The position numbers were made by a program, and so were the translations under genes. A DNA stretch of 8,402 nt from Burkholderiaceae bacterium. GTDB lineage: Bacteria > Pseudomonadota > Gammaproteobacteria > Burkholderiales > Burkholderiaceae. Shown here one piece after another: positions 1-6,087 of this stretch. Below the pieces are notes generated by a model, which saw only the letters and a program-made list of their open reading frames with translations, did not search any database and had not been told where the DNA came from. The stretch's first letter is position 1. Each line of letters starts with the position of its first letter. The stretch lies in assembly GCA_017997515.1 (NCBI GenBank), contig JAGOEY010000064.1:1-8402 (forward strand). Reading direction: 5' to 3'.

Positions 1-1659
1 ATTCTCACGCCCATGATGGCGGCGTACATGCTCAAACCCATCGTCGGTGAACACAAGGACCCGCGCTGGATGAAGACCTACCTGCGCTGGGCTGCGTGGT
101 GTGTCAAACACCGCCTGGTCACCTTCATCGCCACGGCGATTTTCTTTGTCGGTTCGCTCGCACTGATTCCGCTGTTGCCCACCGGTTTTATCCCGCCGGA
201 CGACAACTCCCAAACGCAGGTGTACCTGGAGCTGTCCCCCGGCAGCACTCTGGCGCAAACCCGCGCCTCGGCCGAAGACGCACGCCAGCGCCTGGCGGCG
301 GTGGATCACGTGAAGAGTGTGTACACCACCATCGGCGGCGGCGCGGCGGGCAGCGACCCGTTTGCGCCGTCGGGCGCGGCAGAAACCCGCAAGGCCACAC
401 TCACCGTACAGCTGAGTGAACGGGGGGTACGCCACCGTAAGCAGGTGGTCGAAAACAATATCCGCGCCGCGCTTGAATCGCTGCCCGGCGTGCGCAGCAA
501 GGTGGGCCTGGGTGGCTCGGGTGAGAAATACATCCTGGCGCTGACGGGTGACGACGGCCCCACGCTGCAAACCACGGCACTGGCGGTCGAGAAAGACCTG
601 CGCACCATTCCCGGCCTGGGCAGTGTGGCCTCCACCGCCAGCCTGGTGCGGCCCGAGATTGCGGTGCGCCCGGACTTCGCCCGTGCCGCCGACCTGGGCG
701 TGACCAGCAGCGCCATTGCCGAGACGCTGCGTGTGGCGACGATGGGGGACTACGACGTGTCGCTGCCCAAACTCAACCTTTCGCAGCGCCAGGTGCCTAT
801 CGTTGTCAAACTCGACTCTGCCGCGCGGCAGGACCTGGATCTGCTGGGCCGCCTGTCAGTGCCCGGCAGCAAAGGCCCCGTGATGCTGAACCAGGTGGCC
901 ACACTCGAGTTCAGCGGTGGCCCGGCGGTGATCGACCGCTACGACCGCGCGCGCAACGTCAATTTCGAGATCGAGCTGTCTGGCATGCCCTTGGGTGATG
1001 TGGCCAAGGCGGTGCAAGAGCTGCCCACACTGAAGAGCCTGCCGCCCGGTGTCAAGGTGATCGAGATTGGCGACGCCGAAGTGATGGGGGAACTGTTCGC
1101 CAGTTTTGGCCTGGCGATGCTGACGGGGGTGCTGTGTATCTACATCGTGCTGGTGCTGCTGTTCAAGGACTTTTTGCACCCGTTCACCATCCTGGCTGCT
1201 CTGCCGCTGTCGCTGGGGGGCGCGTTTGTGGGCCTGCTGATTGCGCAGAAGAGTTTCTCGATGCCCTCACTCATCGGGCTGATCATGCTGATGGGCATTG
1301 CGACCAAGAACTCGATCCTGCTGGTCGAATACGCGATCATGGCGCGCCGTGAACACGGCATGTCGCGCTGGGATGCGCTGATGGACGCCTGCCACAAACG
1401 CGCCCGCCCGATCATCATGACCACCCTGGCCATGGGTGCGGGCATGTTGCCGATTGCGCTGGGTTTTGGCGCTGCGGATTCGAGCTTCCGTTCACCGATG
1501 GCGGTGGCCGTGATTGGTGGGCTGATCACCTCGACCTTCCTGAGCCTGCTGGTGATTCCGGCTGTGTTCACCGGGGTGGACGATGTGGGCTTGTGGTTCA
1601 ACCGGCTGCTGCGGCGCAAGCCCAAAGCTGTTGCGACAACAACCGACACGCATCACTAA
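1..1659 (+). CDS. RND efflux permease (HAE-1/AcrB-like), C-terminal half, 5' end outside window
   Basis: Inner-membrane proton-driven pump subunit of a tripartite RND efflux system; substrate unknown. The reading frame is open from base 1, and the first codons (ILTPMMAAYMLKP) match the interior TM6-end motif of RND pumps, so the ATG at 13 is not the true start. The visible 552 residues correspond roughly to AcrB 475-1049: a hydrophobic helix after WCVKHRLV, the second periplasmic porter/docking half (starting near LPTGFIPPDDNSQTQVYLEL), then the last membrane helices. The segment GIATKNSILLVEYA carries the lysine (visible residue 436) equivalent to AcrB Lys940 of the proton relay. The paired Asp residues of TM4 lie outside the window. 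A short basic tail ends at TAA. The adaptor and outer-membrane genes are probably upstream. The family is certain; the substrate and exact subfamily are not. Confidence 0.93.
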   Translation: MLTPMMAAYMLKPIVGEHKDPRWMKTYLRWAAWCVKHRLVTFIATAIFFVGSLALIPLLPTGFIPPDDNSQTQVYLELSPGSTLAQTRASAEDARQRLAAVDHVKSVYTTIGGGAAGSDPFAPSGAAETRKATLTVQLSERGVRHRKQVVENNIRAALESLPGVRSKVGLGGSGEKYILALTGDDGPTLQTTALAVEKDLRTIPGLGSVASTASLVRPEIAVRPDFARAADLGVTSSAIAETLRVATMGDYDVSLPKLNLSQRQVPIVVKLDSAARQDLDLLGRLSVPGSKGPVMLNQVATLEFSGGPAVIDRYDRARNVNFEIELSGMPLGDVAKAVQELPTLKSLPPGVKVIEIGDAEVMGELFASFGLAMLTGVLCIYIVLVLLFKDFLHPFTILAALPLSLGGAFVGLLIAQKSFSMPSLIGLIMLMGIATKNSILLVEYAIMARREHGMSRWDALMDACHKRARPIIMTTLAMGAGMLPIALGFGAADSSFRSPMAVAVIGGLITSTFLSLLVIPAVFTGVDDVGLWFNRLLRRKPKAVATTTDTHH

Positions 1660-1672
1660 ACCACGGCGGCGT

Positions 1673-1698
1673 GTGGGGGGCTTTCGCGGCAGCCCCAC
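1673..1698 (+). terminator. Weak hairpin after the RND gene
   Basis: GTGGGG (1673-1678) can pair with CCCCAC (1693-1698); alternatively GGGGCT (1677-1682) pairs with AGCCCC (1691-1696) around an 8-base loop. It lies 14 bases past the stop of the pump gene and ends about 50 bases before the peroxidase start. No T-run follows, so it is at best a poor intrinsic terminator or an RNA-end stabilising hairpin. Confidence 0.25.
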
Positions 1699-1738
1699 CC
1701 AACCCGCAGCATGCGCAGAATGGCGGTATTCCCACTCC

Positions 1739-1743
1739 AGGAG
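1739..1743 (+). promoter_or_regulatory. Ribosome binding site fixing the peroxidase start
   Basis: AGGAG sits 7 bases before the ATG at 1751. This is the only good Shine-Dalgarno near this gene. It selects 1751 over in-frame upstream starts that overlap the pump gene and would bury the signal peptide. Confidence 0.75.
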
Positions 1744-1750
1744 TTTCGCC

Positions 1751-2332
1751 ATGCCCCGCCCTTTGTTCCCGCTGCAAGGCGGTTTGTTGGCCGCTGTGCT
1801 GCTGCTCGGCAGCACCGCTTTTGCCGCCGATGCGCCCGCCTGTCCGCCCTTGCTGCAGCACACGTTTGACCGGCTGCAAGATGAAAAACCGCAGTCGCTG
1901 TGCCAGTACAGCGGCAAGGTGCTGCTGGTCGTCAACACCGCAAGTTTTTGCGGCTTCACACCGCAGTACAAAGGGCTGGAGGCCCTCCACGCGCGTTACC
2001 AGTCACGTGGCTTGGTGGTGCTGGGTTTTCCCAGCAACGACTTCTCACAGGAAGGTGGCAGCAACAAGGAGATTGCCGACTTCTGCGAAAGCACCTTTGG
2101 CGTGAAATTTCCGATGTTTTCCAAGACGGTGGTGACCGGGCCGCAGGCCGCACCGTTCTACCAGCAGCTTGCAGCCCAGGCCGGGCGCAAACCGCTGTGG
2201 AACTTCCACAAGTACCTGATCGGCCGCGACGGCACGCTGGTGGACAACTACTCCAGCCTCACTTCGCCGGACGACCGCGCCCTGCTGCGCGCGATTGAAA
2301 AACAATTGTCCTTGCAACAAATTACCAAGTAG
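1751..2332 (+). CDS. Exported glutathione peroxidase-like thiol peroxidase
   Basis: A 193-residue peroxidase of the glutathione peroxidase family, expected to reduce hydroperoxides in the periplasm. Residues 1-26 form a signal peptide: a short basic start, a hydrophobic core LLAAVLLLG, then a cut near AFA|ADA. The active-site signature NTASFCGFT gives peroxidatic Cys67. The LGFPSNDF block (91-98) follows, with Asp97 where mammalian and E. coli BtuE-type enzymes have the tetrad Gln (NQF). Trp150-Asn151 in LWNFHKYL complete the site. Cys112 in FCESTFGVKFPMF is placed like the resolving Cys of thioredoxin-dependent family members, so thioredoxin-like reductants are more likely than glutathione. 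Extra Cys31 and Cys51 lie near the mature N-terminus. No terminator directly follows the stop. The family is certain; the reductant is inferred. Confidence 0.9.
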   Translation: MPRPLFPLQGGLLAAVLLLGSTAFAADAPACPPLLQHTFDRLQDEKPQSLCQYSGKVLLVVNTASFCGFTPQYKGLEALHARYQSRGLVVLGFPSNDFSQEGGSNKEIADFCESTFGVKFPMFSKTVVTGPQAAPFYQQLAAQAGRKPLWNFHKYLIGRDGTLVDNYSSLTSPDDRALLRAIEKQLSLQQITK

Positions 2333-2341
2333 TCATAATGC

Positions 2342-2353
2342 GACCAATTGGTC
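2342..2353. promoter_or_regulatory. Perfect 12-bp palindrome, possible operator
   Basis: GACCAATTGGTC is a perfect palindrome 9 bases after the peroxidase stop, in an AT-rich stretch. The right side continues as GGTCTA, and GACC/GGTC arms are common in operators of TetR-type repressors. No regulator gene is visible in the window. Binding is inferred only from symmetry and position, 66 bases upstream of a possible promoter. Confidence 0.35.
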
Positions 2354-2418
2354 TAAATTATTTCTGCGGGGTGTTTGCATGGTTTCATCTTTTTACACAA
2401 ATACAGCCCCCACCGCTG

Positions 2419-2446
2419 GGAACTCTTTCTGGCGTGTAGATACTAA
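2419..2446 (+). promoter_or_regulatory. Candidate ECF (RpoE-type) promoter
   Basis: GGAACTC at 2419-2425 and TACTAA at 2441-2446 are separated by 15 bases. This resembles the GGAACTT / TCTAA pattern of group-IV (RpoE-like) sigma promoters. A start site would fall near 2453, the foot of the first hairpin, about 275 bases before the first operon gene. An ECF promoter would suit this type of cluster, some relatives of which are under RpoE/ChrR-like control. No convincing sigma-70 -35/-10 pair was seen here. This is pattern matching by eye only. Confidence 0.35.
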
Positions 2447-2472
2447 AAAAGGTGCGTGGCCTTGGCCCGCAC
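2445..2472 (-). terminator. Intrinsic-terminator-like hairpin on the minus strand
   Basis: GTGCG (2452-2456) pairs with CGCAC (2468-2472), with GGCC (2458-2461) facing GGCC (2464-2467) and one bulged base. Read on the minus strand, the hairpin is followed after one base by T6 (the A-run at 2445-2450). That is the standard layout of a Rho-independent terminator for leftward transcription. No leftward gene precedes it in the window. It may stop antisense transcription, end a small minus-strand RNA, or simply be the first hairpin of a rightward transcript. Confidence 0.45.
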
Positions 2473-2484
2473 ATACGAGTGTTT

Positions 2485-2590
2485 TGCTGCGGAGCCTTCC
2501 AGCCTTTCGGGTGCTGGACGAAATCCTGGGGCGGTTCTCCTCCTCCCTCCCTCCCTCCTCCTTCGCCCCGGGGCGCTTCGCAGCATTTTT
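2485..2590 (+). terminator. Branched three-stem fold followed by T5: terminator, attenuator or structured RNA
   Basis: An 11-bp closing stem (2485-2495 with 2575-2585, one G-U pair) encloses two hairpins. The first is TCCAGC 2498-2503 with GCTGGA 2513-2518. The second is 2525-2533 with 2564-2572, nine pairs including one G-T, with a pyrimidine loop. T5 at 2586-2590 directly follows the closing stem. The fold could end the peroxidase transcript. If the promoter at 2419-2446 is real, it would instead end or attenuate a transcript of about 135 bases before the operon. The stems were found by hand with no energy calculation, and no known RNA family was recognised. Confidence 0.4.
2535..2564. other. 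30-base pure pyrimidine tract
   Basis: All 30 bases are C or T on the + strand, made of repeated TCC and CTCC units; the complement holds three GGG runs in tandem plus several GG runs. It forms the loop of the second hairpin of the branched fold. Such tracts can form triplex or, on the purine strand, G-quadruplex structures. It is next to the CGCCCCGGGGCG palindrome (2564-2575). Confidence 0.6.
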
Positions 2591-2600
2591 ATATTCTGAA

Positions 2601-2693
2601 GGTTCACCCCCAGGCTTCGCTTCGCTCTCGCCAACCCCCTTGCAGGGGGCGACGCTGGTGGCCTGGCAGAGCCAGTTCCACGGCGTCTGCTGG
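2601..2693. repeat. Palindromic dispersed intergenic repeat (REP-like)
   Basis: This stretch contains two compact stem-loops: CCCCCT 2635-2640 with AGGGGG 2644-2649 (3-base loop), and CTGGC 2663-2667 with GCCAG 2671-2675 (3-base loop). They are preceded by a GC-rich lead ending in TTCGCTCTCGCC. Elements with this order (a C5/G5 hairpin, then GTGGCCTGGC...GCCAGTTCC) are, from memory, abundant between genes in Comamonadaceae. Only one copy is in the window, so its repetitive nature is recalled and not shown here. It ends 35 bases before the first operon gene. Confidence 0.55.
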
Positions 2694-2728
2694 AAGGAAC
2701 TTTGTGCTCCTCAAGCGGCGGTGGCCAT

Positions 2729-4033
2729 ATGAGAGTCGCAGTTGTCGGCTCCGGCATTGCAGGACTCGGTGCTGCCCACGCGCTGCGCGGTAAAGCAGAC
2801 ATCTCCCTGTTCGAGGCGGGTGCCTATTTCGGCGGCCACACCCACACCGTTGACGTCACGCTGCCCGACGCACATGGCAACGCCGTCAGCCACGGCGTTG
2901 ACACCGGTTTCCTGGTGTTCAACGAACGCACCTACCCCGAATTCATCGCGCTCCTGAAAGAGTTGGACGTCAGCGCCGTGCCGTCCGACATGTCTTTTTC
3001 CGTGCAGGTGCCTCGTGCGCAAGGCCGCGCGCTCGAGTGGAGCGGCACCAGCCTCAACACCGTGTTTGCCCAGCGTGCCAACCTGCTGCGCCCCGCTTTC
3101 TGGCGCATGCTGCGCGACCTGCTGCGTTTCAACAAACTGGTGACTGACTTGGCCACGCGTGGTGCAGAAGCGTCGCTCACCCAGCCGCTGGCCGAGTTTC
3201 TGCAGGCGCAGAAGTTTTCGGCCGAATTCCGCGACTGGTACCTGCTGCCCATGCTCGGCTGTATCTGGAGCTGCCCGACCGACCAGATGCTGCAGTTCCC
3301 CGTGGCCACGATGGTGCGCTTTTGCCACAACCACGGCCTGGCGCAGGTCAGCCAGCGCCCGCAGTGGTGGACGGTGGCTGGCGGTGCGCGCCACTATGTC
3401 GACAAGATCACCGCGGGCATCACCGACAAACGCCTGAACACCCCCGTGCGCCAGATCACACGCGACGCACGCGGTGTGGCCGTCACCACCGACACGGGCA
3501 CCGAGCGTTTCGACAGACTCGTGCTGGCCACCCATTCCGACCAGGCGCTGGCCCTGCTGGGCGGCCACGCCACCGCGCAGGAGCGGCAGGTGCTCGGGGC
3601 CATCCACTACCAGCCCAACCGCGCCGTGTTGCACACCGACACCCGTGTGTTGCCCCGCAACCCGTCTGCCTGGGCCGCGTGGAACTACGAAGCCGCCCAC
3701 AGCAGCCAGGCCGATGCCCGGGTCTGCCTGCACTACCTCCTCAACCGGCTGCAGCCCGTGCCGTTCCAGCAGCCCGTGGTGGTGTCGCTGAACCCCGTGC
3801 AGCCCATTGCCGACGACCAGGTGCTGGGCAGTTTTGACTACGCCCACCCGGTGTTTGACCTGGCCGCCATCCGTGCGCAGGCCGAGGTGCCCGGGCTGCA
3901 AGGGCGGCAGCACACCTATTTCGCAGGCGCGTGGATGGGTTACGGCTTCCATGAAGACGGGCTCAAGGCCGGGCGTGCCGCCGCCTCGCAACTGCTGGCC
4001 GACATGGAGCGCCCCGAGGCGCAAGCGGCATGA
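2729..4033 (+). CDS. FAD-dependent amine-oxidase-like oxidoreductase (COG2907 family)
   Basis: A 434-residue flavoprotein of the NAD(P)-binding/amine oxidase superfamily. The N-terminal Rossmann fold shows the dinucleotide motif GSGIAGLG (7-14), Glu29 at the end of the second strand to bind the ribose, and then GGHTHTV (35-41). The C-terminal FAD motif is TYFAGAWMGYGFHEDG (396-411). Length matches the family, which is usually encoded next to DUF1365 and Cfa-like genes. The likely role is oxidation or desaturation of a lipid acyl chain made with its neighbours; this is inferred. The ATG at 2729 places the dinucleotide motif at the usual distance. The upstream in-frame TTG at 2702 lies only 3 bases after GGA and adds residues unlike the family. 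The Shine-Dalgarno for 2729 is weak. The stop overlaps the next start (ATGA). Confidence 0.9.
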   Translation: MRVAVVGSGIAGLGAAHALRGKADISLFEAGAYFGGHTHTVDVTLPDAHGNAVSHGVDTGFLVFNERTYPEFIALLKELDVSAVPSDMSFSVQVPRAQGRALEWSGTSLNTVFAQRANLLRPAFWRMLRDLLRFNKLVTDLATRGAEASLTQPLAEFLQAQKFSAEFRDWYLLPMLGCIWSCPTDQMLQFPVATMVRFCHNHGLAQVSQRPQWWTVAGGARHYVDKITAGITDKRLNTPVRQITRDARGVAVTTDTGTERFDRLVLATHSDQALALLGGHATAQERQVLGAIHYQPNRAVLHTDTRVLPRNPSAWAAWNYEAAHSSQADARVCLHYLLNRLQPVPFQQPVVVSLNPVQPIADDQVLGSFDYAHPVFDLAAIRAQAEVPGLQGRQHTYFAGAWMGYGFHEDGLKAGRAAASQLLADMERPEAQAA

Positions 4034-4815
4034 ACACACCGGCGCAGCCCCTGATCGGTTTTGGCCAGGTGCGCCACACCCGCCTGCGCCCGGCGAACCA
4101 TGCCTTTGCCTACCCCACCTACTTTCTGATGCTGCCCATGCGCACGCTGCAGCGTGACGGCAACACCAGCCCACTGGCCATCAACCGCCGTGCTGCGCTG
4201 GCCTTCCACGACAGTGACCACGGCGACGGCCGCAGTGCGGAGCAGGGCGGCGCCCTGGCCTGGCTAGACGCCTTGCTGCTGCGCGAAGGTATTACCGACG
4301 CCACGGGTGAGGTCTGGCTGCACTGCTACCCCCGGGTGCTGGGGTATGCGTTTAAACCCGTGAGCTTCTGGTACTGCCACGGCGCAGACGGCGCGTTACG
4401 CGCCATCGTGGTGGAAGTGAACAACACCTTTGGTGAACGGCACTGTTACCTGCTCGACCAGCCAAAGTACGGCGTGGCGCTGGCGGCGGACAAAAACTTC
4501 CACGTCTCGCCCTTTTGCCAGGTGCAGGGGCACTACCAGTTTCGTTTTATGCGCACACAGCATGGTGGAGCAGAAAAAACCGTGGCACGCATCGACTACT
4601 TCGACGACAGCACCCAAGGCCCGCTGCTGCTCACCAGCGTCAGCGGCACGCTGGTGCCCGCCAGCACGGCGTCGATCCGGCGGGCGCTGTGGCGTTACCC
4701 GGCCATGACGCTGGGCGTCATCTTCCACATCCACTGGCAGGCCTGGAAGCTGTGGCGCAAGAAAGCGCCGTTTTTCTCCAAGCCCGCCGCACCCGACATT
4801 TTTGTGTCCCGCTGA
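4030..4815 (+). CDS. DUF1365 family protein
   Basis: A 261-residue protein of the DUF1365 family, whose biochemical function is not established. Conserved blocks seen are FKPVSFWYC (108-116), EVNNTFGERHCYL (129-141), KNFHVSPF (155-162) and HIHWQAWKLW (233-242). No signal peptide or clear membrane helix is present, so a cytoplasmic or membrane-surface location is likely. The start overlaps the preceding stop by four bases (ATGA), which predicts translational coupling to the flavoprotein. The two families recur together next to Cfa-like methyltransferases, so a joint role in lipid modification is the reasonable inference. The family assignment is strong. Confidence 0.9.
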   Translation: MNTPAQPLIGFGQVRHTRLRPANHAFAYPTYFLMLPMRTLQRDGNTSPLAINRRAALAFHDSDHGDGRSAEQGGALAWLDALLLREGITDATGEVWLHCYPRVLGYAFKPVSFWYCHGADGALRAIVVEVNNTFGERHCYLLDQPKYGVALAADKNFHVSPFCQVQGHYQFRFMRTQHGGAEKTVARIDYFDDSTQGPLLLTSVSGTLVPASTASIRRALWRYPAMTLGVIFHIHWQAWKLWRKKAPFFSKPAAPDIFVSR

Positions 4816-4839
4816 ACACGTTTTACCCAAGGTCACGCC

Positions 4840-6087
4840 ATGGATTCCAGCACCATTCCGCCCCTGCGTTTTTCTGTCCCCCCCTGCGCCCCAGCATCAG
4901 CGCGCACCGTGTTCAAACTGCTGCAGCAGCTGCGCCACGGCACCCTGACACTGCACCTGCCCGATGGCTCTGTGCAGCGTTTTGGCCAGCCCCATGCCGA
5001 AGGCGACGCCCACACCACCATGGTGCTGAAGAACTGGAACGTCTGCAGCGCAGTGCTCAAGTCGGGTGACATCGGCCTGGCCGAAAGTTTCATCGCAGGC
5101 GACTGGACCTCCCCCCACCTCGTCGATTTGCTGCGGCTGTTTGTGCGCAACCGCCGCGAACTGGAAGACGTGGTGTACGGCAGTTGGGCCGGGCGCCTGC
5201 TGTACCGGGTGCGGCATCTGCTGAACCGCAATTCACGCAGCACAGCACGCAAGAATATCCACGCACATTACGACCTGGGCAACGCGTTCTACAGCCTGTG
5301 GCTGGACGACACCATGAACTACTCGTCCGCCTGGTTCGAGGGCCAGACCGACAAACCCCTGCCAGACGCCCAGTACGCCAAGGTGCGGCGCGCATTGCAG
5401 ATGGCCGGCGTGCAGCGCGGCGACCGGGTGCTCGAGATTGGCTGCGGCTGGGGCGCACTGGTGGACATGGCGGTCAACGAATTCAGCGCATCGGTCACTG
5501 GCGTCACCCTGTCCACCGAACAACTCGCGTTTGCCCGCCAGCGCATGCACAGCCCCAACGGCATTCCCACCGTGCCGCCCCACACCGACCTGCGCCTGCA
5601 GGACTACCGCGACGTCAAGGACGGCCCGTTCGACGCCATCTGCTCCATCGAGATGATCGAAGCCGTGGGCCGCGAATACTGGCCCACCTACTTTGCGCAG
5701 GTGCACGACCTGCTCAAACCCGGCGGCCGCGCGTGTATCCAGAGCATCGTGATCGACGACAGCCTGTGGGACCGCTACGTGGACTCCACCGACTTCATCC
5801 AGCAGTACATCTTCCCTGGCGGCTGCCTGCCCTGCCCGCGTGAATTCCGCCGCGCGGCACAGGCCGCCGGGCTGGAGGTGGTGGACGAATTTGGGTTCGG
5901 GCAGGACTACGCTGAAACCCTGCACCGCTGGCGCGAGCGCTTCCTGGCGCAACGCGCGCAGGTGCTGCAGCTGGGGTTTGACGACCGGTTCATGCACATC
6001 TGGGAGTTCTACCTGGCTTACTGCGAAGCCGCATTTGCGCAGGGCAACACCGACCTGGTGCAGTACACACTGCGGCGGCCTGCGTGA
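4840..6087 (+). CDS. Cyclopropane-fatty-acyl-phospholipid synthase-like SAM methyltransferase
   Basis: A 415-residue member of the mycolic/cyclopropane synthase family, which transfers a methyl or methylene group from SAM to the double bond of an unsaturated acyl chain in membrane phospholipid. SAM motif I is VLEIGCGWGAL (197-207), followed by GVTLSTEQ (221-228), LQDYRD (253-258) and EMIEAVG (271-277). YIFPGGCLP (323-331) and FGQDYAETL (353-361) are also typical. Aligned by eye with E. coli Cfa, the bicarbonate ligands Glu239 and Tyr317 are kept (Glu274, Tyr357), but Cys139 is Ser163 and His266 is Gln301. An AAGG lies 7 bases before the ATG, and a 24-base gap separates it from the DUF1365 gene. 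The family is certain; whether the product is a cyclopropane, a methylated alkene or a precursor of another modified fatty acid is open. I leave the symbol blank for that reason. Confidence 0.92.
   Translation: MDSSTIPPLRFSVPPCAPASARTVFKLLQQLRHGTLTLHLPDGSVQRFGQPHAEGDAHTTMVLKNWNVCSAVLKSGDIGLAESFIAGDWTSPHLVDLLRLFVRNRRELEDVVYGSWAGRLLYRVRHLLNRNSRSTARKNIHAHYDLGNAFYSLWLDDTMNYSSAWFEGQTDKPLPDAQYAKVRRALQMAGVQRGDRVLEIGCGWGALVDMAVNEFSASVTGVTLSTEQLAFARQRMHSPNGIPTVPPHTDLRLQDYRDVKDGPFDAICSIEMIEAVGREYWPTYFAQVHDLLKPGGRACIQSIVIDDSLWDRYVDSTDFIQQYIFPGGCLPCPREFRRAAQAAGLEVVDEFGFGQDYAETLHRWRERFLAQRAQVLQLGFDDRFMHIWEFYLAYCEAAFAQGNTDLVQYTLRRPA

Noticed and set aside
2589..2594. TATAAA on the minus strand as a promoter -10
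   Set aside because: No acceptable -35 lies 16-18 bases away on that strand; it is kept only as a side remark on the minus-strand terminator.
2702..2728. Upstream TTG start for the flavoprotein
   Set aside because: It is only 3 bases after GGA and adds nine Ser/Gly-rich residues before the canonical start of the nucleotide-binding fold.
2295..2732. Open frame (145 codons) spanning the intergenic region
   Set aside because: It starts inside the peroxidase gene, runs through palindromes, the pyrimidine tract and the repeat, and has no ribosome site or family-like sequence.
2711..4174. Long minus-strand open frame (487 codons) opposite the flavoprotein gene
   Set aside because: It is a GC-rich shadow of a clearly recognised gene. 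Its translation is low-complexity, rich in Gly/His/Gln/Arg, with no family resemblance.
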